Below are positions 17,058-25,076 of a DNA stretch of 64,000 nt, piece by piece. The stretch spans positions 124,001 to 188,000 of the forward strand of contig CAYWQB010000001.1 in assembly GCA_964460785.1 (NCBI GenBank). The letters run 5' to 3'. The translations under genes and the position numbers were made by a program. The notes below the pieces were generated by a model. It was not told the DNA's origin. It saw only the letters and a program-made list of their open reading frames with translations, and ran no database searches. The first letter of the stretch is position 1, and each line of letters opens with the position of its first letter. The stretch is from CAYWQB01 sp964460785 (GTDB lineage: Bacteria > Chlamydiota > Chlamydiia > Chlamydiales > CAYWQB01).

Positions 17058-17408
17058 AGACACTCTCCTTTAATCCTATAGGTCGGATGTTTTGACTTAT
17101 CACATGAGATAAATTTACAACTAATTCACTATCAGCAATCTAACAAAACCTACTTCCCTTTCACCACATCTCAGGCCTATAGGGAAGCAATATTTGCCAT
17201 ATTTTTTTTACCAAGCTCTAGTAGAAAGGTTTGCAAAAATTATTCAAATATTGAAGACTGCGAAGCATGGGAAAAAGTTGGAATCCCTCAAAAAATGCAC
17301 GGAACTGCATTTTGGTTTTGTTATTAAAATGATTAAAGCGCATGGTGTTGCCCGTTAAACGCGTTCACACCGCTAAATGAAACTCTATATGCGAATATAG
17401 GAGGAACA
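17058..17408. other. Intergenic region and porin leader
   Basis: This 351-bp gap separates the divergent effector-like gene and the porin. I see no convincing coding sequence or tRNA-like structure. The porin-proximal part contains a hairpin at 17292-17313. No clear -35/-10 pair can be named by eye. The length suggests that the porin message has a long 5' leader or that several promoters operate here. Confidence 0.5.
17292..17313 (+). promoter_or_regulatory. Hairpin in the porin upstream region
   Basis: A perfect 8-bp stem (AAAATGCA/TGCATTTT) closes a 6-base loop CGGAAC, about 95 bases before the porin ATG, followed by a T-rich run (GGTTTTGTTATT). If transcribed it would lie in the porin 5' leader and could act as an attenuator or stabilising element. 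Which of these applies is unknown. Confidence 0.35.
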
Positions 17409-18740
17409 ATGAACTGCCTAAATAAGTTTCGTCGATGTGCATGCATCGCGACTTTTTCCTTACTTACAGCTGCTGGTTTTTGCGACGCAAAAATGCCAGA
17501 ACAAAATGGTAACTTCATCAGAATGAATACAATGTATTCTTCCGAAGTTACAAATCCTTATAAAAACTTTAATAAATCACTAACCATTCTAAATGCAAAG
17601 CGTGATGGTCAACTTCAAGATATGACGGTCAACTTTGGTGGTTTTGCTATTGGTGGCGTCAACTATGTATCTGCCAAAGAAAACTCTGAAGATGTTCGCA
17701 CAACTTGGCTTGACAATGTCACTCTTCGTCAAAATGCAGAAGGGAACAACAAGAAAAGCGCATCTAATATCCGTATTAACAATGCGCTGCTAGGTGTAAC
17801 AGCTACACCTTCATCTTGGGCAACCCTTTATGCAGAGCTTGCATATCTACCCTCTGAATTCAACAACCAAGACATTAACCTGTCTCAGGCTCTTGTTGTT
17901 TTCGGTAACCTAGCTGAAAATCCTTTCTACGGAGTAGCTGGTAAAGGCTACATTCCTTTCATGAAAGGAGAAAGCTTAACAGGTACATATCAAACTCTAC
18001 TAGCGATGAACTTCCTTCCATTTGGAGAGCATCTACTTGTAGGTTATGCTGATAATGGTTTCGATGTAACTGTTGCAGTTGCTAGAAACACTTCAGATAT
18101 CTTTGATGCTTACACAACAAATGGTATCACACTTCGCAGCGATGAAGCGAACCTTTCTACAGTTATTGCCTCTGCTAGCTATGCAGGTAACTATGAAAAG
18201 GGAAGCTACTATGTTGGAGCTGGATGGAACAATTCTGGACCATTCGACTTTGACGTTGTTGCTGAAGAATTCCAAGGCAAAAATGCTGTTTGGGATGTCA
18301 ATGCAGGTGTGACTTATGAAGACTTCTCTTTCCGTGCAGAGTATCTTGCTCAAGCGGACGCATGGGTTGCTTCATTTGGAACAGAAGCTCAGCGTATCAA
18401 GCCTAAAGGCTATGATCTACAAGCGAGCTGGGATGTTCACGCTATGGATTATGACTGGAGATTTGCTCTTGGTTATGGTCACATGAAGTGGTCTAAGCAT
18501 GAAGACTACAAGACAACTCGTCAGTGGAACTTCGGTGCAGTAGCAAACGTTGATGACAACTTCTCTCTGTTCGTGAACTATCAGAACATGAAAGGAGCTA
18601 TAATTTTCGGTCTTGCTAATGGCGCTGGAGACAGCTTCATGCCTGTAAACACTGATGCTGGTTTCAATGTAGCAACTGGTCTTCCTACAACTCACCAGCA
18701 AAACAATGTGATTACACTAGGTGCTAAGGCTGTTTTTTAA
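17409..18740 (+). CDS. Outer-membrane beta-barrel porin
   Basis: 443 residues with a Sec signal peptide (about residues 1-26, ending FCDA). The mature part is built of alternating strands rich in aromatic residues (WATLYAELAYLP, FDVTVAVARN, YYVGAGWNNSG, FSFRAEYLAQ, WRFALGYGHMKW) and ends in Phe, the residue recognised by the BAM machinery. It resembles the DUF3573/LbtU-like porins of intracellular gamma-proteobacteria, which have been linked to siderophore uptake; that family call is tentative. A strong AGGAGG site lies 5 bases before the ATG and a strong terminator follows, so it is a single, probably highly expressed gene. Codon choice looks more uniform than in its neighbours, as expected for high expression. 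Confidence 0.85.
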   Translation: MNCLNKFRRCACIATFSLLTAAGFCDAKMPEQNGNFIRMNTMYSSEVTNPYKNFNKSLTILNAKRDGQLQDMTVNFGGFAIGGVNYVSAKENSEDVRTTWLDNVTLRQNAEGNNKKSASNIRINNALLGVTATPSSWATLYAELAYLPSEFNNQDINLSQALVVFGNLAENPFYGVAGKGYIPFMKGESLTGTYQTLLAMNFLPFGEHLLVGYADNGFDVTVAVARNTSDIFDAYTTNGITLRSDEANLSTVIASASYAGNYEKGSYYVGAGWNNSGPFDFDVVAEEFQGKNAVWDVNAGVTYEDFSFRAEYLAQADAWVASFGTEAQRIKPKGYDLQASWDVHAMDYDWRFALGYGHMKWSKHEDYKTTRQWNFGAVANVDDNFSLFVNYQNMKGAIIFGLANGAGDSFMPVNTDAGFNVATGLPTTHQQNNVITLGAKAVF

Positions 18741-18771
18741 CCCTAACAGCTAACTACCAAATGTTTCTTGG

Positions 18772-18804
18772 TCTCTTGGGGGAAACCCCAAGAGATTTTT
18801 TTTT
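18772..18804 (+). terminator. Rho-independent terminator of the porin gene
   Basis: A perfect 10-bp stem (TCTCTTGGGG/CCCCAAGAGA) with a GAAA tetraloop is followed directly by nine T residues, 31 bases past the porin stop. This is the clearest intrinsic terminator in the window. Confidence 0.95.
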
Positions 18805-18812
18805 GCTTGGAA

Positions 18813-19829
18813 CTATTGAAATTTCAGAACAAAAGAGCCTCGCACATCGCGAGTCTTAATTCTTTGCAGTGCTTGCTTTGCCTCTTCAAAAGCATAAGTG
18901 GTGACTGCTGGCTGAATCTCAGCCTCTAAAGCAATCTGCAAAAGCTCTTGGCCATCTGCCCTAGTATTTGCTTCTACACTTTGCAGTTGCTTTTCATGAA
19001 ACAGATGCTTTTCATATTGCATCTGAGGGATATCTGTCATTGTAATCCCAGCTAAGATGACACGCCCCCCTTTCTCTATATTTTCTAAGGCTTGAGGAAC
19101 CACCTCTCCAGCTGGAGCAAAGACAATAGCATGATCAACACGCTCTTTAAAAGACTCCCCACTTGCAACAACTTCTTGTGCGCCCATTTGCTGAGCTAAC
19201 TGGCGACTTTCTTGACCAAGAGTTGAAACAGAGAAGGAGACACCCTGATATTTTGCTACTTGTGCAGTGATATGTGCTGAGGATCCAAAACCATACAAAC
19301 CGATTCTTTCTCCTGGGCTTGGGCGAGCTAACCGATACGCACGATAGCCAATAATGCCAGCACAAAGTAAAGGTGCAATGGTTTCAGGATATACTTCTTT
19401 AGGCAAAGGATAGAGATAATTCACATGGGCTGTAAGAAACTCTGCATACCCTCCTTGGCGGTCAAAGCCAGTATAAAGAGAGTTTGGACAAAGGTTTTCC
19501 GCTCCTTTGTTGCAATAGCGACAACCCCCACAGGTATGCCCTAGCCAAGCAACACCTACACGGTCACCAATAGATACCGAAGAAGTAGAAGAGCCTAAGC
19601 CCACCACCTCCCCTACCACTTGATGCCCTGGAATTAATGGGTAGTGACGAGCCTTGATATCTCCTTCTACAATATGCAAGTCTGTCCGACACACCCCACA
19701 AGCAAGCACGCGAATCAGGGCTTCCTCTTTACCAGGAACCGGCTTGGGCACCTTCTGAATGTGGAAGCTTGCGCTTTCTAAAGGTCCTGGCTTGTCTAGA
19801 ACCCATGCATGCATGCTCTTCTCAGCCAT
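18813..19829 (-). CDS. Zinc-dependent alcohol dehydrogenase
   Basis: 338 residues, a medium-chain dehydrogenase/reductase. Catalytic zinc ligands are C47 in CGVCRTDLH and H69 with E74 in PGHQVVGE. The structural zinc is held by C100, C103, C106 and C114 (CGGCRYC...NLC). The nucleotide fold starts at GLYGFGSSAH, slightly off the usual GxGxxG. It should interconvert alcohols and aldehydes with NAD(P); the substrate is unknown. Its start overlaps the preceding membrane-protein gene by 8 bp, which in turn is 2 bp after the CDGSH gene, so the three form one transcript. Confidence 0.9.
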   Translation of the reverse strand: MAEKSMHAWVLDKPGPLESASFHIQKVPKPVPGKEEALIRVLACGVCRTDLHIVEGDIKARHYPLIPGHQVVGEVVGLGSSTSSVSIGDRVGVAWLGHTCGGCRYCNKGAENLCPNSLYTGFDRQGGYAEFLTAHVNYLYPLPKEVYPETIAPLLCAGIIGYRAYRLARPSPGERIGLYGFGSSAHITAQVAKYQGVSFSVSTLGQESRQLAQQMGAQEVVASGESFKERVDHAIVFAPAGEVVPQALENIEKGGRVILAGITMTDIPQMQYEKHLFHEKQLQSVEANTRADGQELLQIALEAEIQPAVTTYAFEEAKQALQRIKTRDVRGSFVLKFQ

Positions 19830-20229
19830 AGTGGGGCCACCTTCTCTTTGCTGCTAGTTGTGAAATTTTAGAAAGAATCCCTACACAGCCACATAAGGCA
19901 GCTCCCCAAAGCGGAACATACCAAAATGATCTTGAGGAGAACAAATCAAACATAGGCCTCTTAAATAGCTCATACAGCAAGTAGGTCCACCCACCAAATA
20001 AAGCTGTATTTAAAGCGTCTCCAAAAATATTTAAGCGAAAGGGTTGCCTGCGTCCAAATATTTCAAGGCCTATGGCAAGCACCAGGCAACCCTCTATGCT
20101 TAACTTAGGCAGGTGCATATGCATCCATAACACCCAAAGAAGGTCTTTTTGAGCAAAAGAGCGAATAAAAAAATGGATAAGCAGCAGAAAAATAAAGGAT
20201 GCAAGGGCTCCAATAAGGCGCGAGAGCAT
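19822..20229 (-). CDS. Small integral membrane protein of unknown function
   Basis: 135 residues with about four membrane-spanning segments: near residues 3-25 (LIGALASFIFLLLIHFFI), 45-60, 75-90 and 103-122. The C-terminus is basic (KRRWPHYG) and should be cytoplasmic. I do not recognise the family. It starts 2 bp after the CDGSH gene and overlaps the alcohol dehydrogenase start by 8 bp, so all three are co-transcribed. Confidence 0.75.
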   Translation of the reverse strand: MLSRLIGALASFIFLLLIHFFIRSFAQKDLLWVLWMHMHLPKLSIEGCLVLAIGLEIFGRRQPFRLNIFGDALNTALFGGWTYLLYELFKRPMFDLFSSRSFWYVPLWGAALCGCVGILSKISQLAAKRRWPHYG

Positions 20230-20231
20230 AC

Positions 20232-20411
20232 TTATCCCTTTTTAATCACTACAGGACCCACGTGATCGCCTGTTTCTTCGTTATGCTTTCGGTGTGCACC
20301 ATCACAGTATGGAAAGCGTTTTGACTTCCAGCAACGGCAAAGAGATACAGGCTTTTCATCCTTTAATTCAATTGTCTCTCTCTCATTGTGAGAACCATCG
20401 TTAAGCTTCAT
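20232..20411 (-). CDS. CDGSH-type iron-sulfur protein (59 residues)
   Basis: This short gene reads MKLNDGSHNERET... to ...VGPVVIKKG. It contains CRCWKSKRFPYCDGAH (residues 25-40), an exact fit to the CDGSH zinc-finger-like consensus CxCx2(S/T)x3PxCDGxH. The three Cys and one His (C25, C27, C36, H40) bind a redox-active, pH-sensitive 2Fe-2S cluster. It has a single CDGSH motif and no membrane anchor, so it is a soluble bacterial type. GAGGAG lies 10 bases before the ATG. The next gene starts 2 bp after its stop. CDGSH proteins act in electron or cluster transfer; the partner here is unknown. Confidence 0.88.
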   Translation of the reverse strand: MKLNDGSHNERETIELKDEKPVSLCRCWKSKRFPYCDGAHRKHNEETGDHVGPVVIKKG

Positions 20412-20459
20412 GGCAGAGTCTCCTCTTTTTTTAAGACTAGGATAGCTCAGGAGGAAGTC

Positions 20460-21455
20460 TCAATCAAGAAGTGATGCATAATGGGTAAGAAGGGTAGAGG
20501 TATAGGACATCTGGGTGTCAAAGTGGTAGAGGTCATGTGCCAGAGAGGTAGATCGTCTGATAATTTCCAAACACTCTTCAGGATGACTCTCTGCCCATTC
20601 TATCTTCTCTAAAAGATCTGAAAGATCCCTTTTGAAAGGGACAAAGTGCTTAAAAGGCAAAATCCAATCACTAAACCAAAATTGATAATCCATCTCTTGC
20701 TGAAACCAAAGGGAGTTTGCGAACAGCATCCAATACGTTCTAGAATCATTGCAGGTATTCCCTTCCACATCAATCAAGTATTTGTAACGCAGGTGGTCTC
20801 TGACTGACACTTTTTTTGCTAAAGGGTACTGCTGGATAAAAATAGGAATCTCTTCTTCCCTCACAAAATCTAAAGCCTCTGTAAATTGCGCATCAATCCT
20901 ATCTGGATATTTTTCAGAAAGACGCACAAGTCTCGGCCTAACAAGGTGATCCCAATTTTCTTGAAGGTAAGGCCCCCCTGTGGTACTCCCCCTCCAAAAT
21001 GCTTTTGGAATTTTTCTAGGCCAAGGGTAGGCTTGGCTAGCTCGCCTTACATGCCAGTACATATCTACCTGACGACCATTGGTGATAAATAGGTCATTAA
21101 ATAAAATGACCTGCTGACCAGCCTTTTTTGTTGCTGAAAAAAAAGGAACAGATAAAGAGAGCGTATCTTCTAAGGAAAAGACCATGACAAGGTTTTGAGG
21201 TAAGCATAGCTTTTTCAAAAGGTGGTGTAAGTAGGTAAGCATCGACAGTAAACGCCGATGCATGATCTCCCCAAATACCAAGGAGTGCTTTACCTGTAGC
21301 TTTCCTTTGATTACCTCTATGAGAACAAGGCCTTTTTCTGTAGATGTTTGTTCAAAAAGCTCATAAAGCTCTTTGCGCCGAATTCCCTTTTGGTAAGGCC
21401 GTAACTGCTCTACAACAATCTCTTCTATAGACTTTTTAAGAGATGCTTTGATCAT
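20460..21455 (-). CDS. GT90-family (CAP10-like) glycosyltransferase
   Basis: 331 residues. The central and C-terminal parts match the lipopolysaccharide-modifying/CAP10 family: RKIPKAFWRGSTTGGPY (about residue 150), then YKYLIDVEGNTCNDSRTYWML (about 225), then HFVPFKRDLSDLLEKIEWAESHPEE (about 270). In eukaryotes this family includes POGLUT and capsule xylosyltransferases; in bacteria it is thought to decorate LPS. The substrate is unknown. No signal peptide is present. The start overlaps the end of the MFS gene by 20 bp, which indicates co-transcription. Confidence 0.85.
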   Translation of the reverse strand: MIKASLKKSIEEIVVEQLRPYQKGIRRKELYELFEQTSTEKGLVLIEVIKGKLQVKHSLVFGEIMHRRLLSMLTYLHHLLKKLCLPQNLVMVFSLEDTLSLSVPFFSATKKAGQQVILFNDLFITNGRQVDMYWHVRRASQAYPWPRKIPKAFWRGSTTGGPYLQENWDHLVRPRLVRLSEKYPDRIDAQFTEALDFVREEEIPIFIQQYPLAKKVSVRDHLRYKYLIDVEGNTCNDSRTYWMLFANSLWFQQEMDYQFWFSDWILPFKHFVPFKRDLSDLLEKIEWAESHPEECLEIIRRSTSLAHDLYHFDTQMSYTSTLLTHYASLLD

Positions 21456-22608
21456 GTTTCCTCCTCAAAAGGGGAACAAATCCCATAGGCCCCATCACAA
21501 GAAGGGCTATTCCCAGTGATAAGGCGGTTCCATTCAAAAAGTGCATGATGATTGTTCCTACGATGCCTGCAAAAAGGTACTGAAAAAAACCAAGTATCGC
21601 AATTGCTGTTCCTGCAATATGCGAAAGCTTTTGCAGGGCTCCTGCAACTCCTGAAGCTAAGAAGAAGGCCACTCCTGCTGCACTGGGAAGTACTAAGAGC
21701 ACATAAATGATCGGGCTTTGAAAAAAGAATAGCGAGTCGATTACAAGCCCTATCCCTGACAGTAAAAAGAGAGCCCCTCCTAAAGCATTGACTTTAGGTA
21801 AACCGATTTTTGCACTGAGTGGAGCATTGACTACACTCCCTAGCAGAAAACCGCTAGCTATGATTGCAAAAAACCAGCCAAAGGCTTGTTCTGAGAGTCC
21901 TAGAAAGTCCATCAGAACAAAGGGAGAAATAGAAAAGTAGGAAAAAATACAGGCCATTCCAGCCATCGATGGCCAAATAAAATGCGAAAAAGAGCTATCT
22001 TTAATTGCTGTTAAGTAGTCTCTTTGTGCGGATCGCCGTGTAATAGGATGCCTTGTTTCATGCGCATGAAAAGAGGCTAAAGAAAAAGAGACGATGGCTA
22101 ACACCAAGCAGAAAAAGAAGGTCATGCGCCAACCTCCCCAAGCAATCAGGTAGCCCCCAACTAGGGGAGCTAACATAGGAGACACTCCACAACTCCCTTG
22201 CATCCAACCGAATACTTTTGAGGCTTGCTGCGGGGTAGCAGATAGATCTCTTGCCATGGTAAAGGCTGCAACATACATTCCAGCGGCTCCTAGAGACTGA
22301 AGGAAACGCCCTAAGTGCAAAGTATAAATCGACCCAGCAGTCGCACAGGTCAAGGCCCCTACAAAAAATACCACGGCTCCAGAAAGAGCAATGGGCCGTC
22401 TTCCCCAAAGGTCACAGCACCGGCCTAATACCACAAGAGAAATACCCATGACCCACATGGGTATTGTCAAAGTAAGCTGTACAAGAAAAGTAGAGGTGCT
22501 TAGCTCTTTTTGCATTTCTGGTAGAGCGGGGATAAAGATATCCATACTAATAGAAAAACCAATCGCTAAGATGATAAGGATAAACAGTGGAGGAGAAAGA
22601 TTGCGCAT
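21436..22608 (-). CDS. MFS drug/metabolite exporter, Bcr/CflA type
   Basis: 390 residues from the ATG of MRNLSPPLF; an in-frame TTG 54 bases upstream would add a lysine/leucine-rich extension and is less likely. Twelve membrane segments can be counted. The loop after helix 2 is RCCDLWGRRPIAL, the MFS signature between helices 2 and 3, and helix 1 has MDIFIPALPEM, typical of the Bcr/CflA branch that exports drugs and peptides by proton antiport. The ribosome site is weak (AGG). It overlaps the GT90 gene by 20 bp and is divergent from the membrane-protein gene at 22677. Confidence 0.88.
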   Translation of the reverse strand: MRNLSPPLFILIILAIGFSISMDIFIPALPEMQKELSTSTFLVQLTLTIPMWVMGISLVVLGRCCDLWGRRPIALSGAVVFFVGALTCATAGSIYTLHLGRFLQSLGAAGMYVAAFTMARDLSATPQQASKVFGWMQGSCGVSPMLAPLVGGYLIAWGGWRMTFFFCLVLAIVSFSLASFHAHETRHPITRRSAQRDYLTAIKDSSFSHFIWPSMAGMACIFSYFSISPFVLMDFLGLSEQAFGWFFAIIASGFLLGSVVNAPLSAKIGLPKVNALGGALFLLSGIGLVIDSLFFFQSPIIYVLLVLPSAAGVAFFLASGVAGALQKLSHIAGTAIAILGFFQYLFAGIVGTIIMHFLNGTALSLGIALLVMGPMGFVPLLRRKHDQSIS

Positions 22609-22676
22609 GCAAGTACCTATAATTTCTTTTATTAGGTAATATAAAAGTAGCTTTGTAAGCAAAGAGAGGGTTTTTT

Positions 22677-23186
22677 ATGACAACAATTCTAGAAGCTCTT
22701 CAAGGCACTCCCCTGTGGGTCTACCTTGTTTTTTTCTATTTGGTATGGATTGGGTTCCGCGCTCGGAAGGAACATAGCGCACCAATAGGCAAGTTGGTGA
22801 CAGTGCCTCTGTTCTTTTTACTATGGGGGTTATGGAACTTATATGAGAGAAACCTCCTTCTCCATAACTTTAGCCTTCTATTTATTGTGGGGCTTTTTCT
22901 TGGCTCTTTGGTCAGCGCCAAACTCTTCCAGCCCTTAATTCTTTCTGTCGATCGAGATACAAAGAGCATCCGCGTCAAAGGCTCATGGCAGCTATTGATC
23001 TCATTACTGATTGTCTTTGCAGGAAAATATGCTCTCGGGGTTTCTATTGGCTTTTCTCCCGAGCTTTTGAAAGAAGAAGGCTTTCAAATCCTTTATATCT
23101 CTGCGCAAGGTCTTTTATCAGGGCTCTTTATAGGACGCCTATATGCAAGCATCAATGCCCTAGTAAAAGGTCCTCACGCAGATTAA
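22677..23186 (+). CDS. Multi-pass membrane protein of unknown function
   Basis: 169 residues with about five hydrophobic segments: residues 12-25, 42-55, 65-83, 105-125 and 140-160. Short basic loops (FRARKEHS) orient it with the N-terminus outside or periplasmic. It resembles a group of small inner-membrane proteins I know as DUF6622, but that is a weak call. GAGAGGG precedes the ATG by 6 bases. It stands alone, divergent from the MFS gene and convergent with the aldolase. Confidence 0.7.
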   Translation: MTTILEALQGTPLWVYLVFFYLVWIGFRARKEHSAPIGKLVTVPLFFLLWGLWNLYERNLLLHNFSLLFIVGLFLGSLVSAKLFQPLILSVDRDTKSIRVKGSWQLLISLLIVFAGKYALGVSIGFSPELLKEEGFQILYISAQGLLSGLFIGRLYASINALVKGPHAD

Positions 23187-23195
23187 AACGACTGA

Positions 23196-24260
23196 TTAAG
23201 CGATTGTCACTTTGGGGCAGAGGTAAACATCTTGGATTGCATGAAGCAGCTTCACTCCTTCATCCATGGGACGCTGGAATGCCTTACGTCCAGAGATGAG
23301 TCCTGTGCCCCCTGCGCGCTTATTGATCACTGCTGTGCGGACAGCTTGCTTAAAGTCATCCTTCCCTGAAGCGCCTCCACTATTGATCAAACCAATGCGT
23401 CCCATGTATCCATTGGCTACTTGGTATCGACACAGGTCAATAGGGTGCTCACTATTTAGATCTGAGTAGATGCGCTTATCAAACTTTCCATAGCTTGAGT
23501 GCCCCATATTTAGAGCTTCATAGCCACCATTATTCTCTGCAAGCTTCTGCTTAACAATGTCGGCTTGGATTGTAGCACCCAAGTGATTAGCTTGGCCGGT
23601 TAAATCTGAAGAAACATGGTAATCTTCATCTTTTTTGAATTCTCTATTACGTAGGTAGCACCAGAGAATGGTTGCCATCCCTAATTCATGCGCATAGGCA
23701 AAAGCTTGGGCAACTTCTGTAATTTGCCGGTCACTCTCTGCAGAACCAAAATAGATAGTGGCACCTACAGCACAGGCTCCCATCTCATGAGCTTCTTCGA
23801 TAGTGCCAAATTGAATCTGATCGAAGCTATTTGGATAGGTTAGGAGTTCATTATGATTAATTTTCACAATGAAGGGAATTTTATGGGCATACTTCCTAGC
23901 CACACTCCCTAAAACCCCATAAGTTGATGCTACGCCATTACATCCCCCTTCCATCGCGAGTTTTACGATGTTTTCAGGATCAAAGTAGAGCGGATTTTTT
24001 GCAAAGCTAGCTCCTGCCGAATGTTCCACACCTTGGTCTACAGGGAGAATAGAGACATAGCCCGTATTAGCTAAGCGCCCTGTACCATAAAGCCTTTGTA
24101 GATTGGCTAGCACACGGATATTTCGATCTGAGGGAAGAAAAATTCGTTCAATGAAGTCAGACCCTGGAAGATGTAAACTCTGTTTAGGAATTGCACTACA
24201 TGTGTAATCTAGTAAATCTTCTGCTTCATCGCCTAGCTGGCTGACAATCCCATCAAACAT
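23196..24260 (-). CDS. fbaB: Class I fructose-bisphosphate aldolase (DhnA/FbaB type)
   Basis: 354 residues starting at the ATG of MFDGIVSQ, with GGGAGGG 6 bases upstream; an ATG five codons earlier would bury that site. The protein follows the archaeal/bacterial class I aldolase, a Schiff-base enzyme unrelated in sequence to the class II zinc enzyme. Visible are VSILPVDQGVEHSAG near residue 75, KINHNELLTYP, ATILWCYLRNREFK, and the late LINSGGASGKDDF and RAGGTGLISGRKAFQRP blocks that bind phosphate and carry the lysine region. It splits fructose 1,6-bisphosphate in glycolysis or runs the reverse in gluconeogenesis. Chlamydiota typically use this type. Confidence 0.93.
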   Translation of the reverse strand: MFDGIVSQLGDEAEDLLDYTCSAIPKQSLHLPGSDFIERIFLPSDRNIRVLANLQRLYGTGRLANTGYVSILPVDQGVEHSAGASFAKNPLYFDPENIVKLAMEGGCNGVASTYGVLGSVARKYAHKIPFIVKINHNELLTYPNSFDQIQFGTIEEAHEMGACAVGATIYFGSAESDRQITEVAQAFAYAHELGMATILWCYLRNREFKKDEDYHVSSDLTGQANHLGATIQADIVKQKLAENNGGYEALNMGHSSYGKFDKRIYSDLNSEHPIDLCRYQVANGYMGRIGLINSGGASGKDDFKQAVRTAVINKRAGGTGLISGRKAFQRPMDEGVKLLHAIQDVYLCPKVTIA

Positions 24261-24329
24261 TGAACCCTCCCTCATATAGAATGCTTGTTGCCTTATAAAG
24301 GTGCCAAAAGCTTAGAAAACAGACAAGAA

Positions 24330-25076
24330 TTACTTGCTCTTGACCTCTGTTTGGAAAAGTGCAGGCAGAAAAAAGTGGTCTAAAGCCTCTGTGATCCACT
24401 GGTTCATTGACGTGTAGTTCCAATTCATAATATCTTCAGGCTTTTGAATATACTTCCCTTGCAACTTAAACTGGTCCATACAGTTGCGCATCAAGTCGTA
24501 AGCTCGCATGCGATTGACTTCCATATGACACTGCAGTCCTATCGCCTGCTTCGAAAAGCGAATAATCTGCCTAGGACAAGCTTGGCTTTTAGCTAAAACT
24601 TCTGCACCTTTAGGAAGGCCCATCATATCTTCATGCCAGTGCAAAACCGAAAATTTCTTTGGCCACCCCTCACAAAAAGGGTCTCGTTGACCTGCGGTAT
24701 TGAGCTCAATGGGGAAGATGCCAATTTCTACTTCCGGGCTTTTTTCAACTGCAGCACCAGCTGCAATGGAAAGAAGCTGCCCTCCAAGGCAAAATCCCAG
24801 TATAGGCGTTTCTTTTGCTAACAACCTTTTCATTAAAGCAACTTCTGTGGCTAGGTAAGGAATCTCACCAAGATCAAAAGCTGTTTGAGGTCCTCCCATG
24901 CTGATCAGGGCTTGTACCTTATCAGGATGAGGGAACTTGTCCCCTTTGAAAGCACAGATGTAATGCAGTTCAATTCCTCTTTCAAAGGCCCATGGCTCTG
25001 CGATACCAATCGTTTCAAAGGGAGCATGTAAGATACAGTGTAGCTTCGGTTTATCTTTGGTTTGTGGGTAAGCCAT
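24330..25076 (-). CDS. Class I glutamine amidotransferase-like hydrolase
   Basis: 248 residues. A full GATase triad is visible: C96 in GFCLGGQ, with H184 and E186 in LQCHMEVN. There is no synthetase domain and it is not beside guaA or carA. Free-standing members include gamma-glutamyl peptide hydrolases that start glutathione breakdown in plants. Its start lies 26 bp inside the end of the 5-oxoprolinase gene, whose product handles pyroglutamate derived from gamma-glutamyl compounds. That context favours a gamma-glutamyl hydrolase, by inference. The ribosome site (GGAGGAGGGT) is strong and lies within the upstream coding sequence. Confidence 0.82.
   Translation of the reverse strand: MAYPQTKDKPKLHCILHAPFETIGIAEPWAFERGIELHYICAFKGDKFPHPDKVQALISMGGPQTAFDLGEIPYLATEVALMKRLLAKETPILGFCLGGQLLSIAAGAAVEKSPEVEIGIFPIELNTAGQRDPFCEGWPKKFSVLHWHEDMMGLPKGAEVLAKSQACPRQIIRFSKQAIGLQCHMEVNRMRAYDLMRNCMDQFKLQGKYIQKPEDIMNWNYTSMNQWITEALDHFFLPALFQTEVKSK

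Noticed and set aside
17058..17408. tRNA or rRNA-like structure
   Set aside because: No cloverleaf, T-loop or anticodon stem could be drawn in this or any other gap, and none of the gaps is long enough to hold rRNA.
17333..17518. Minus-strand open frame across the porin start
   Set aside because: It is antisense to the porin signal peptide, has no recognisable protein, and its 5' end lies in the coding sequence of a well-supported gene.
24330..25076. GMP synthase glutaminase or carbamoyl-phosphate synthase small subunit
   Set aside because: The GATase triad is present but there is no synthetase domain and no purine or pyrimidine gene nearby. The overlap with oxoprolinase suggests another substrate.
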